Shown here piece after piece: positions 36,621 to 45,479 of a stretch of 60,927 nucleotides of DNA. Numbering within the stretch: the stretch's first letter is position 1; each line of letters starts with the position of its first letter. The DNA is taken from NCBI RefSeq assembly GCF_000686665.1, contig NZ_JMLH01000007.1, forward strand, positions 1-60,927. The letters run 5' to 3'. Below the pieces are notes generated by a model. It worked only from the letters and a program-made list of their open reading frames with translations. It had not been told where the DNA came from and searched no databases. Both the position numbers and the translations under genes were made by a program. The DNA is from Thomasclavelia saccharogumia DSM 17460. Lineage in GTDB: Bacteria > Bacillota_I > Bacilli_A > Erysipelotrichales > Coprobacillaceae.

Positions 36621-37361
36621 ATGACAATGAAAAAAGTATTAGGCTGTATAAGAAAAGCTGATGAAGAATTTGATTTAATTCAAGATGGTGATAAAATTTG
36701 TGTTGGTGTATCAGGTGGAAAAGATTCAACGTTACTTTTATACTGTTTATCGCTATATCAAAAATTTGCTCGTGTTAAATTTGAGGTAGTTGGTGTTCAT
36801 ATTGAAATGGGATTTCCAGATATGGATTTTAGTAAAGTAGATGCTTTTTGTAAAAAAAATCAGATTGAATTATATCATGAACCTAGCGATGTTTATGAAA
36901 TCTTAAAGTTAAATAAAACTGAAGATGGTCGTTTACAATGCTCGCTTTGTTCAAAGTTTAAAAAAGCTTTAGTTATTGATGGCGCAAAAAAGTATGGTTG
37001 TAACAAAGTTGCTTTTGCTCATCATGGTGATGATGCTGTAGAAACTTTATTTATGAATATGGTCTACGGTGGTAAAATTGCTACTTTTACCCCTAAAATG
37101 TATCTAACGCGAACCGAAATGAATTTCATTCGGCCTTTAGTTTATGCTTATGAATCAGATATCATTTCAGCTGTAGAAGAAGCTCATATTCCTGTTGTGA
37201 CATCAACCTGCCCAGCGGATAAACATACTAAGCGCGAAGAATTTAAACAGTTATTAAATGAGCTGTACCAAAAATACCCTCAAGCCAAAAGTAATTTATT
37301 GACTAGTTTATCGAACGAGAAAAATACATTACTTTGGAAAAAAACACCTAAAGAAAAATAA
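36621..37361 (+). CDS. TtcA-like tRNA 2-thiolation enzyme
   Basis: The 246-residue PP-loop ATPase has SGGKDSTLLLYCL near residue 31, a CxxC pair in LQCSLCSKFKK, and AFAHHGDDAVETLFMNMVYGGK. This matches the TtcA branch that thiolates C32 of tRNA using an Fe-S cluster held by cysteines. A third cysteine is in TSTCPADKH. Enzymes of this branch in Firmicutes can have other thiolation targets, so the exact tRNA position is uncertain. Divergent from truB. Confidence 0.85.
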   Translation: MTMKKVLGCIRKADEEFDLIQDGDKICVGVSGGKDSTLLLYCLSLYQKFARVKFEVVGVHIEMGFPDMDFSKVDAFCKKNQIELYHEPSDVYEILKLNKTEDGRLQCSLCSKFKKALVIDGAKKYGCNKVAFAHHGDDAVETLFMNMVYGGKIATFTPKMYLTRTEMNFIRPLVYAYESDIISAVEEAHIPVVTSTCPADKHTKREEFKQLLNELYQKYPQAKSNLLTSLSNEKNTLLWKKTPKEK

Positions 37362-37386
37362 ATTCACAATTGTGAATAAAGTGTGA

Positions 37387-37411
37387 AAAAGTGGACATAA
37401 CGTCCACTTTT
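37387..37411 (-). terminator. Terminator of tyrS, bidirectional
   Basis: AAAAGTGGAC/GTCCACTTTT with a 5-base loop lies between the convergent TtcA-like gene and tyrS. T residues follow on both strands. Confidence 0.85.
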
Positions 37412-38636
37412 AAGCATGTTTAATTACAAAATAGTTCTTTTTACCACGACGAATTACCGTTGCTTCGCTGCCAAAAGCATTAGCTTTGCAAACAGTAAAT
37501 TCAACATCTTTGATTCTTTCACCATTAATTAAAATGGATCCACCATTAACAAATTCACGTGCTTCGCGTTTACTTTTAGCTGCCCCACAAGTAATCAAAG
37601 CATCTAAAATATTTAAATCTTCATTTATTTCAACACTTGGCACTCCTTCAAAACATACTTTAACTTGTTCTAAAGTCAAAGATTGAATTTGACCTGAAAA
37701 TAACATTTTAGAAATATTTACAGCTTCTTCATAAGCCTCTTTACCATGTAAGAAAGTGATTACTTCACGAGCTAGCGCCTGGTGGGCTTCTCGTAAATGA
37801 GGCTGGGTTTTATTCTTTTCTTCTAATTCCATAATTTCTTCAGGTGTTAAGAAAGTTAAGAATTTTAAATAATCGATTACTTTATCATCCTCTGAGTTAA
37901 TAAAGAACTGATACATTTCATAAGGTGATGTTTTTTCTTTATCTAACCAAATAGCTTTGCCATTTGTCTTACCAAACTTTGTTCCATCACTTTTAGTTAA
38001 AAGCGGCATTGTAAAACCATAAGCTTCTTTACCGTCTTTTTTTCTGATCAATTCAATTCCTGCTGTAATATTGCCCCATTGATCTTGGCCTGCAACCTGC
38101 ATAACACAGTTTTTATTATTATATAACCATTCAAAATCCATTGCCTGCATGATCATATAAGAAAATTCAGTATATGTAATCCCAGCATCTAAACGCCGTT
38201 TAACAATATCTTTATTCAACATATAATTGACATTAAAGTATTTACCATAATCTCTAAGAAAATCAATAAAATTTAAATCTTTAGACCAGTCATAGTTATT
38301 AACTACTTCAAACCCAAATAAGTCCTGAGCCTGTTTTTTTAAACAAGCAAAGTTATGTTCAACTGTTTCTTTCGTAATCATTGGTCTTTCAGTATCTGGT
38401 TTTGGATCACCGATCAATCCTGTAGCTCCACCAACTAATAAAATCGGATTATGTCCGGCATCCTTTAAACGTTTTGAAATTAAAAATGATGAAAAATGTC
38501 CAATATGTAAACTGTCTCCAGTTGGATCAGTTCCAATATAAAAAGTCATTCCACCATTATTTAATTTTTCTTCTAGATCCGGCGAACTGACATCTTTGAT
38601 CAATCCCCGCCATACTAATTCATCATAAATCTTCAT
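37410..38636 (-). CDS. tyrS: Tyrosyl-tRNA synthetase
   Basis: The 408-residue class I synthetase has the HIGH box in DPTGDSLHIGHFSS and the KMSKS-equivalent KFGKT. The tyrosine pocket is in QAMDFEWLYNN and VAGQDQWGNI. A C-terminal S4 domain (KSKREAREFVNGGSILINGE) holds tRNA. It is preceded by a T-box leader whose specifier is a Tyr codon, so uncharged tRNA-Tyr induces it. Monocistronic. Confidence 0.98.
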   Translation of the reverse strand: MKIYDELVWRGLIKDVSSPDLEEKLNNGGMTFYIGTDPTGDSLHIGHFSSFLISKRLKDAGHNPILLVGGATGLIGDPKPDTERPMITKETVEHNFACLKKQAQDLFGFEVVNNYDWSKDLNFIDFLRDYGKYFNVNYMLNKDIVKRRLDAGITYTEFSYMIMQAMDFEWLYNNKNCVMQVAGQDQWGNITAGIELIRKKDGKEAYGFTMPLLTKSDGTKFGKTNGKAIWLDKEKTSPYEMYQFFINSEDDKVIDYLKFLTFLTPEEIMELEEKNKTQPHLREAHQALAREVITFLHGKEAYEEAVNISKMLFSGQIQSLTLEQVKVCFEGVPSVEINEDLNILDALITCGAAKSKREAREFVNGGSILINGERIKDVEFTVCKANAFGSEATVIRRGKKNYFVIKHA

Positions 38637-38664
38637 CTTCTATCCTCCATCTATAAAATAAAAA

Positions 38665-38866
38665 AGATTTCATCCTAAAGGACGAAATCTCGCGGTACCA
38701 CCTTTATTCATGATTACTACATGCTCTTAAATCGATAACGGGATGACCCGTCTAGACTTTGCATCTAGAAACTCCAGAGTGTATTCATCAGTAGTACATC
38801 CTTGTTTTCACCAGCCACAAGGTCTCTTAAATGCCTATTTTGATTACTATTTTCCTTCAACGTCGT
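38665..38866 (-). promoter_or_regulatory. T-box riboswitch of tyrS (specifier UAC)
   Basis: On the minus strand the leader contains the T-box core GGTGGTACCGCG (38691-38703). It is followed by the terminator stem GATTTCGTCC/GGATGAAATC with a T run. Upstream, in the stem I region, GAA-TAC-ACTC gives a UAC Tyr specifier at 38783-38781. Uncharged tRNA-Tyr would stabilise the antiterminator. Confidence 0.92.
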
Positions 38867-38872
38867 AATTGA

Positions 38873-38901
38873 ATTATATTCTAAAACAAAGGATAAGTCA
38901 A
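38873..38901 (-). promoter_or_regulatory. Sigma-A promoter of tyrS
   Basis: TTGACT (38901-38896) and TATAAT (38878-38873) with 17-base spacing; transcription starts near 38866. Confidence 0.8.
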
Positions 38902-38917
38902 CCTTCATTATTTGATA

Positions 38918-39237
38918 TTATTCTACAATAACAGCTGTACCACTTGCTGTAACCATCATCATATCATTACCAGTACCTAACATTTCATAGTCAATATCAA
39001 CTCCAATTACTGCATTAGCACCCGCCGCCTTAGCTCTTTCTTCCATTTCTTTCAAAGCTTCCTGGCGACAAGCCATTAATTCTTCTTCGTATCCAGCACT
39101 GCGGCCACCAAAAATATTTCTAATTCCAGCTCCAATATCTTTAAACATATTGACTCCAGAAATTACTTCACCAAAAACGATTCCCCTATATCAACTACTT
39201 TTTTCCCTTCAATTTGATTTGTTGTTGTAATGATCAT
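38918..39237 (-). pseudogene. YbjQ/UPF0145-family gene with a frameshift
   Basis: From the ATG at 39237 (behind GGAGG) the frame reads MIITTTNQIEGKKVV, the normal family start, but ends at a TAA (39165-39163). The continuation ([19 protein letters not shown]) and the rest of the domain ([16 protein letters not shown]) lie in another frame, ending at 38918. The two parts are offset by one missing base near 39184-39190. The family forms pentameric rings of unknown role. The 76-residue frame from 39148 alone lacks the first strands. A true mutation and a sequencing error look the same here. Confidence 0.8.
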
Positions 39238-39363
39238 ATTATTTTCCTCCATCTATTTGATAATTTAATTTTAACCTATCTATCAAATATATGCTACTTA
39301 TAATATAATAATTCTAAAAAAACATTGCCCATTTTAAAAATATTTCCCTTTTAATATACTCAA

Positions 39364-39392
39364 CAAAAAAACAGCATAATTATTTATGCTGT
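39364..39392 (-). terminator. Terminator of ccpA
   Basis: ACAGCAT/ATGCTGT with an 8-base loop is followed by seven T on the minus strand. Confidence 0.8.
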
Positions 39393-39399
39393 AATACTT

Positions 39400-40404
39400 T
39401 TATTCATTTGTTGAATTACGCTTTATAAACATGTGCTGAACAACGATTTCCTTTGACTCAATCTTTTCTTCATGCAAAAATTTTGTCAACAAACGAACTG
39501 CAAGCGCTCCCATATCATAAACAGGAACATTCGTCGAAGATAGCGTTGGCTTACACATAATTGAATAACTTGTATTCAACATTCCCACAACTTCCATCTC
39601 TTCAGGAATTTTAATTCCATTTTCCTGAGCCGCATTGATAACTGCTACACCATCTTTATCATATCCACAAAACACTAAATCATGTTTATGATTTTTAAAA
39701 TACTCTACAAAATTAGGGTACGTATTCTCATAATGGCTTGAGCTGGTTAAAATCTGATTAGTTGTAAAAACTTTTTCATATTTTTTATATGTATCTTTAA
39801 TACCTTCAATTATTTCATCACTTTTAATTAAATTTTGTTTAGGTAAAATATAAATTATATCATCTTTACCCTCAGCTAGATATTTATCAACAATCTCTTC
39901 TGCCGCCTTTTTAACATCAATATAAATAGAACCGATGTTGTCACCCGATAATTTCTTACCTATGACAACTATTGGTAATTTATACTTAACAATTGCTTCA
40001 ATTGTTTCATCAAGATTATCATTATTAAATAAAATTACTCCATCTACTCTTGATTTAACCAAACGTTCTGTTACATCAGCGACTGTATTTTCATCACCAA
40101 TATCATCAGTAGTATACATATTGATATTATAATCTAAATGTCTTCCTGTATCACCGATACCGCCAATCATGTCTTTAACATGAGCGAATAATGACTGGGG
40201 AAAAACAATTGCAATAGTTGTTGTTTTACTAGTTGCTAGTCCTCTAGCTATATCATTCGGTTTGAAATCTAAACGCTCAATAACATCCAAGACTTTTTGT
40301 TTAGTTTTTTCTCGAACAACATTTGAACCATTAATTACTCGAGAAACTGTCGCAAGAGAAACGCCAGCTTCCCTTGCAACATCATATATCGTAACTTTTT
40401 TCAT
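39400..40404 (-). CDS. ccpA: LacI-family regulator, catabolite control protein A
   Basis: The 334-residue protein starts VTIYDVAREAGVSLATVSRVINGS, the LacI helix-turn-helix with a hinge helix (RGLATSKTTTIA). A periplasmic-binding-like domain follows. The opening is very close to CcpA, and the order murC-ytxG-ytxH-ccpA repeats the Bacillus subtilis arrangement (there with ytxJ and aroA between). CcpA binds cre sites with phospho-HPr as co-repressor. Another LacI-family role cannot be fully excluded. Confidence 0.82.
   Translation of the reverse strand: MKKVTIYDVAREAGVSLATVSRVINGSNVVREKTKQKVLDVIERLDFKPNDIARGLATSKTTTIAIVFPQSLFAHVKDMIGGIGDTGRHLDYNINMYTTDDIGDENTVADVTERLVKSRVDGVILFNNDNLDETIEAIVKYKLPIVVIGKKLSGDNIGSIYIDVKKAAEEIVDKYLAEGKDDIIYILPKQNLIKSDEIIEGIKDTYKKYEKVFTTNQILTSSSHYENTYPNFVEYFKNHKHDLVFCGYDKDGVAVINAAQENGIKIPEEMEVVGMLNTSYSIMCKPTLSSTNVPVYDMGALAVRLLTKFLHEEKIESKEIVVQHMFIKRNSTNE
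39499..39512 (+). promoter_or_regulatory. Intragenic cre-like sequence in ccpA
   Basis: TGCAAGCGCTCCCA matches every fixed position of the cre consensus TGNAANCGNTNNCA. It lies near the 3' end of the ccpA coding region. It may be fortuitous. Confidence 0.3.
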
Positions 40405-40880
40405 TAATCTTTTAGATCTTCAATGATGACATCTAATTCATCTTCAATATCATCCATTGCATCATCTAATTCCTTTAATGCATCAAAATCTTTGTCTTGA
40501 ATCTTGTCCTTGATCTCATTTAATTTACTTGTCATTTCATCACTGATCTTTGTAACTGACGCTTTAAAATTTTCATATTCTTCACTTGATTTAACAGAAT
40601 TTGCCAGCTCTTCTAATTTTTCTTTAACTTCAGATAATTTAGTACTTGTAGTATCTTTAAATTCTTCCATATCAAATTCATCAATAGCAAGTTTTATTTC
40701 TTCAATTGTATTATTAACTAACGTCTTAACATCTTCTTTTGTCATATTCTGTGCTTTATCATATAATTCCTGTGATTTTTCTTTAAGATTTCCTCTTAAC
40801 TCACTACCTTTTTTTGGTGCAAATAACATTCCAACTACTGTACCAATACCAATACCAGCTATAAATTTTCCAAATTTCAT
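40404..40880 (-). CDS. ytxH: YtxH-domain protein
   Basis: The 158-residue protein has the YtxH start: KFIAGIGIGTVVGMLFAPKKGSELR, a short glycine-rich membrane segment followed by APKKG. A long acidic coiled coil follows (residues 30-158). Homologues are stress-associated surface or membrane proteins of unclear role. Its stop overlaps the ccpA start region by one base, and it follows the ytxG-like gene closely. Confidence 0.85.
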   Translation of the reverse strand: MKFGKFIAGIGIGTVVGMLFAPKKGSELRGNLKEKSQELYDKAQNMTKEDVKTLVNNTIEEIKLAIDEFDMEEFKDTTSTKLSEVKEKLEELANSVKSSEEYENFKASVTKISDEMTSKLNEIKDKIQDKDFDALKELDDAMDDIEDELDVIIEDLKD

Positions 40881-40895
40881 AATAATCTCACCTTT

Positions 40896-41186
40896 CTAAA
40901 ATTTCTTTTTAAACAAACTAATAATAGCACTAATCGGATTAAACTTAGGTCGATTTGGATCAAAGAAACGGGCAATTGTTTCCACCGGAGCATTTAAAAG
41001 ATCCAATTTATAAGTTATATCATCCATAATTTTTTCTGCTTTATTAATCGTAGTTTGAGCCCTTTCAACTGTGCTGCCTACCTGCTTTATTGTCGTTGAA
41101 CTGCGAAGCAGTAAAATTCCTAAACAAACTAAAGCAAATGCTCCTGATAAAATCAAAACACAGTAACAAATATCTATAGCAGCCAT
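40896..41186 (-). CDS. ytxG: DUF948-family membrane protein (YtxG-like)
   Basis: The 96-residue protein has one N-terminal helix (DICYCVLILSGAFALVCLGILLL) and a coiled coil (VGSTVERAQTTINKAEKIM), as in DUF948 proteins. It is paired with ytxH downstream and follows murC by 49 bases, as in Bacillus. Function unknown; possibly a membrane stress scaffold. Confidence 0.82.
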   Translation of the reverse strand: MAAIDICYCVLILSGAFALVCLGILLLRSSTTIKQVGSTVERAQTTINKAEKIMDDITYKLDLLNAPVETIARFFDPNRPKFNPISAIISLFKKKF

Positions 41187-41234
41187 AACTTTACCTCGAC
41201 TTTCTAAAAAATATTATATCACAAATTTAAATAC

Positions 41235-42545
41235 TTACATAGATTTTTTTATCGTGATAACTTTTTCTTCAAGTTTATAAATATCTTTACTTGACATAAA
41301 CAAAAATACAACACCATCATATTTAGCTAATTCCTTAGCTGCTTCTTCATCTTCTCCAATAACTTTTGCCCTTGGTAAATTTTTAGCAATATCATAAATA
41401 TCAATATCGATTCCTTCTTCTTTCACAGCATTTTCAGGGAATGGACAAAAATATGGATAGTCGGCTAAATCCATAGCTCGAGCAAATTCAACTGCAAATC
41501 TAGCCCCCCGAGAATAGCGATCCGGTTTAAATACCGCCACGATCTTTTTTCCCGGATATTTAACTCGAGTAGCTTCAATAACATATTTGATTGCTGTAGG
41601 ATGATGGGCATAATCATCAACATAAACATTATTTCCCACCTCAGTAACACTATAACGGCGTTTTGTACCCTCAAAAGTTGCAAGCTTATCTTGAATATAT
41701 TCACTACTCATATTTTCTAAATAGCCAAGAGTAATAATTGCAAGTGAATTATATAACATATGCATACCAAAGAATGGTAAATTAAAATGTCCAAATAATT
41801 CATCATGAATATATACATCAAATGAAAAACCTAAATTGTTTTCAATTACATTTACCGCCCTAACGTCATTATAGTCATTTAAACCAAATCTCATAACTCT
41901 TTTTTCAAATTTAATTTTTTTTATGTTCGGATCATCACCCCAAACAATAACCGTATCTTTGACTTGATTAGCAAATTTTTCAAATGATTCTATATAACGG
42001 TCTAACGTCTTAAAATAATCAACATGATCTAATTCAATATTATTGATTATTGCATAATCAGGATAATAATGTAAAAAATGATCCTGGAACTCACATGATT
42101 CAGCAATAAAATATTTACTATCTTTAGTCGCATGACCAGTTCCATCACCTATCAATACAGAAGTTTTATCAAAATCTTCAAACAAATGATATGCCATTCC
42201 TGTCGTCGTTGTTTTACCATGAGTACCGGCAACACTAATAGAAATAAAATTTTTCATAAATTTTCCTAAAAATTCAAAATAACGATAACATTTGACATTA
42301 GGATTAGCTAATGCTGCTTTAACTTCGACATGATCATCATTAAAAGCATTACCAATAATAACCGTATAACCATCTTTAATATTATCAGCATTAAATGAGT
42401 AAATTGGAATATTTCTCTTTCTTAACTCATCTTCTATGAAAATATATTTATCAATATCACTTCCACATACTTCATTTCCAAGTTCATATAGGATTTCAGC
42501 AAGTGGCGCCATCCCTGAACCTTTAATTCCTATAAAATAATACAT
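41235..42545 (-). CDS. murC: UDP-N-acetylmuramate--L-alanine ligase
   Basis: MurC adds the first amino acid of the peptidoglycan stem. The 436-residue protein has the N-terminal UDP-binding motif FIGIKGSGMAPLA, the ATP loop SVAGTHGKTTTTGM, the YVDDYAHHPTAI motif of Mur ligases and a C-terminal domain. The ATG at 42545 fits GAGGTGA; the longer frame to 42575 lacks a site. It heads the murC-ytxG-ytxH-ccpA group. Confidence 0.95.
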   Translation of the reverse strand: MYYFIGIKGSGMAPLAEILYELGNEVCGSDIDKYIFIEDELRKRNIPIYSFNADNIKDGYTVIIGNAFNDDHVEVKAALANPNVKCYRYFEFLGKFMKNFISISVAGTHGKTTTTGMAYHLFEDFDKTSVLIGDGTGHATKDSKYFIAESCEFQDHFLHYYPDYAIINNIELDHVDYFKTLDRYIESFEKFANQVKDTVIVWGDDPNIKKIKFEKRVMRFGLNDYNDVRAVNVIENNLGFSFDVYIHDELFGHFNLPFFGMHMLYNSLAIITLGYLENMSSEYIQDKLATFEGTKRRYSVTEVGNNVYVDDYAHHPTAIKYVIEATRVKYPGKKIVAVFKPDRYSRGARFAVEFARAMDLADYPYFCPFPENAVKEEGIDIDIYDIAKNLPRAKVIGEDEEAAKELAKYDGVVFLFMSSKDIYKLEEKVITIKKSM

Positions 42546-42634
42546 TTCTGTCACCTCACTCCACCATTTTAGCACAAATTAAGATAAATGTGTTTAACGT
42601 ATCCCAAAAAGTATAATTTTTTATCGACAAATAA

Positions 42635-42663
42635 AATGATTAAGAGTAATTCTCTTAATCATT
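42635..42663 (-). terminator. Terminator of hisS-aspS-peptidase operon
   Basis: A perfect 12-bp stem, AATGATTAAGAG/CTCTTAATCATT with a 5-base loop, overlaps the peptidase stop codon. Confidence 0.82.
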
Positions 42664-43735
42664 AAATTACTATTAGATCTTTAGAATAACTATTTAACAC
42701 TTTACAGCCGTCTTTTGTCACCATCACTAAATCTTCAATTCGAACTCCAAATTTGCCTGGTAAATAAACACCTGGCTCAATTGAAAAAATCATTCCTTCT
42801 TGAACTTCTAAATCAAAATTTATTGAAACATCGCCATATTCATGAACATCTTTACCAATAAAATGTCCTAAACGATGATTGAATTCCTTTCCATAACCAG
42901 CTTCACTAATAATATCCCGAGCTGTTTTATCAATATCACATAATCTAACACCAGGTTTGATTATCGCTTCAGCTGCCTGATTAGCACTTCTTACCAGTTC
43001 ATATACTTTTTTAGCTTCTTCACTAACCTCTTGATAAAAAACAGTTCTTGTCATATCTGAACAATAACCATGGTATTTGCAGCCCATATCAATAATGACA
43101 CTATCACCAGGTACTAAAGTACTATCATCATTTTCATGATGGGGATTTGCGCCATTAGCACCATAGGCAATAATAGCATCAAAACTATTTCCATCAGCAC
43201 CAAGATTACTATAAATATCATTTAACTTAGCAGCCACTTCGATTTCACTCAACCCAAGAGCAACTTGTTTAATCACTTCATCCATTGCCTTATCATTAAT
43301 AATGCTTGCTTCGATCATTAGTTTTTGTTCATCTTCATCTTTTACCATTCTTTGATAATCAACACATTTTGACCCATTTACTATTTTAACATCCGGTATT
43401 CTATTCATTAAATCAAGTAAAAAATTAGCTGTCCAATGTTTATCTACACCAATTTTTTTAGCGTTATCAAGATTATCAACGATCGTTTGGATCGCATCAT
43501 CGACATCACTATGCCAAACTATTTCAATCCCTAAATCTTTTTCAACAAAGAATAAATCATTGAAAAATAATTTATGATCTCCTTTTGCTGATAACATCAA
43601 TACATACATTCTTTCCCCAGGATGATTAACGTAATCAATCAAATAATCAATTGATGAAGGTTCACTGATCAGTAAATAATCAAGATCAGCTTCCTTCATT
43701 CTCGCAATTACACCATCGATTCGCTTTTTATTCAT
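42662..43735 (-). CDS. M24-family Xaa-Pro aminopeptidase-like protein
   Basis: The 357-residue pita-bread metallopeptidase keeps all five metal ligands: two Asp in VIIDMGCKYHGYCSDMTRT, His in NHRLGHFIG, Glu in SIEPGVYLPG, and Glu in VRIEDLV. The N-terminal creatinase-like domain (1-130) is present, as in PepQ/PepP proteins. It overlaps aspS by 8 bases, so it is expressed with the synthetases. Substrate is inferred to be proline-containing di- or oligopeptides. Confidence 0.92.
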   Translation of the reverse strand: MNKKRIDGVIARMKEADLDYLLISEPSSIDYLIDYVNHPGERMYVLMLSAKGDHKLFFNDLFFVEKDLGIEIVWHSDVDDAIQTIVDNLDNAKKIGVDKHWTANFLLDLMNRIPDVKIVNGSKCVDYQRMVKDEDEQKLMIEASIINDKAMDEVIKQVALGLSEIEVAAKLNDIYSNLGADGNSFDAIIAYGANGANPHHENDDSTLVPGDSVIIDMGCKYHGYCSDMTRTVFYQEVSEEAKKVYELVRSANQAAEAIIKPGVRLCDIDKTARDIISEAGYGKEFNHRLGHFIGKDVHEYGDVSINFDLEVQEGMIFSIEPGVYLPGKFGVRIEDLVMVTKDGCKVLNSYSKDLIVI

Positions 43736-45479
43736 CTTCGATCACCGCAATTCCTAGTTCATCTAACTGCACTTTATCAACATTTCCAGGTGCTTTTGAC
43801 ATCGGACAAACAGCACTTGCATTTTTAGGAAACGCAATTACTTCACGAATATTATCACTATTAGTAAGCAGCATCGCTAAACGGTCTAATCCTAAGGCAA
43901 ATCCGCCATGAGGTGGTGTTCCATATTGGAAGGCTTCAACAAACCAGCCAAACTGACTATCGATTCTTTCTTGAGTGAATCCTAACGCTTTAAAAGCTCT
44001 TTCTTGTAGATCCTGTTCATAAATACGCTGTGATCCACCACCTAATTCAAATCCATTTAAGACGATATCATAAGCATCCGCTAAACAATTTGCAGGATCA
44101 TTTTCAATTTTATCAATATCGCTATCTTTTGGACGCGTAAATGGATGATGAACAGCATAATAACGTTCTGTTTCATCGTCATATTCAAACATTGGGAAAT
44201 CTACGACCCATAAAAATGCATACTCATCATTATTATATAATTTTAATTCTTTACCTAAATGATTTCTAAGTGCTGCTAAAGCATCACAAACAACATTATA
44301 TTTAACATCACTTACAAATAACAATAGATCATCATTATTAGCATCCATTGCTGTTAATAAACGACTCATTTGTTCGTCGCTAAAGAACTTTGCAATTGGT
44401 CCTTCACCTTTACCATCTTTAACTTTTAACCAGGCTAATCCTTTAGCTTTATATGTTTTAACGATATCCGTTAATTTATCGATAGCTTTACGCGAAAAAT
44501 CATTTGCTTTACCTTTAACATTAATTCCTTTAACATGACCATTAGCTTCTAAAGCACTTTTAAAAACCATAAAATCAACATCTTTAACGACTTCATTTAA
44601 ATTAACCAATTCTAAACCAAAACGTATATCTGGTTTATCAATTCCATATTTTTCCATAGCTTCATGCCAAGTCATTCTTGGCAGTGGCAATTGCAGATCA
44701 ATTCCCTTAACATCTTTCATGACTTTAGCAATCAATCCCTCACCAATAGAAATGATTTCATCAGTAGTCATAAAACTCATTTCCACATCAACTTGTGTAA
44801 ATTCAGGCTGTCGATCCAAACGTAGATCTTCATCTCTAAAACAACGGGCAATTTGATAATAACGTTCAAATCCAGAAACCATTAATAATTGTTTAAACAA
44901 TTGTGGTGATTGTGGCAAAGCATAAAAAGATCCATTATGAACTCTTGAAGGTACTAAAAAGTCTCTTGCCCCTTCAGGTGTTGAACGGTTTAAATATGGC
45001 GTTTCAATATCAATAAAGTCATGATTATCTAAAAATTCACGAATGCTGCGCGTAATTTTATGACGCATAATAAGCTTGTTTTGCATCACTGGCCTTCTAA
45101 GATCTAAATAACGATATTGCATTCTAGCATCTTCACTAGCATCAGTATCATCAGTAGTATAGATCGGTGTTACATTAGCTGTATTAATAATATCGATTTG
45201 ACTAGCTTCGATTTCAATCTCACCAGTTGGCATATTAGGATTTTTTGAACTTCGTTCAATTACTTTTCCAACAACATGAATTACATATTCATTTTTAATG
45301 TCTTTAGCTAAAGCTTCCATACTTTCACTTAAGACGATCTGTGTAATTCCATAGCGATCTCTTAAATCAATAAAAACTAAAGAGCCAAGATTTCTTTTTT
45401 TAGCTACCCAGCCTTTTAATTCAACAATTTTATTAACATCACTGATTCTTAATTCTCCATTATTATGAGTTCTATTCAT
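43728..45479 (-). CDS. aspS: Aspartyl-tRNA synthetase
   Basis: The 583-residue bacterial-type class II synthetase has an OB-fold anticodon domain (VELKGWVAKKRNLGSLVFIDLRD). The catalytic core has motif 2 (ARCFRDEDLR) and motif 3 (GLDRLAML), with an inserted GAD domain between. The ATG at 45479 lies inside the hisS tail behind GGAGGG, overlapping hisS by 8 bases. The longer frame to 45539 is hisS sequence in another frame. It is controlled by the T-box upstream of hisS. Confidence 0.97.
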   Translation of the reverse strand: MNRTHNNGELRISDVNKIVELKGWVAKKRNLGSLVFIDLRDRYGITQIVLSESMEALAKDIKNEYVIHVVGKVIERSSKNPNMPTGEIEIEASQIDIINTANVTPIYTTDDTDASEDARMQYRYLDLRRPVMQNKLIMRHKITRSIREFLDNHDFIDIETPYLNRSTPEGARDFLVPSRVHNGSFYALPQSPQLFKQLLMVSGFERYYQIARCFRDEDLRLDRQPEFTQVDVEMSFMTTDEIISIGEGLIAKVMKDVKGIDLQLPLPRMTWHEAMEKYGIDKPDIRFGLELVNLNEVVKDVDFMVFKSALEANGHVKGINVKGKANDFSRKAIDKLTDIVKTYKAKGLAWLKVKDGKGEGPIAKFFSDEQMSRLLTAMDANNDDLLLFVSDVKYNVVCDALAALRNHLGKELKLYNNDEYAFLWVVDFPMFEYDDETERYYAVHHPFTRPKDSDIDKIENDPANCLADAYDIVLNGFELGGGSQRIYEQDLQERAFKALGFTQERIDSQFGWFVEAFQYGTPPHGGFALGLDRLAMLLTNSDNIREVIAFPKNASAVCPMSKAPGNVDKVQLDELGIAVIEDE

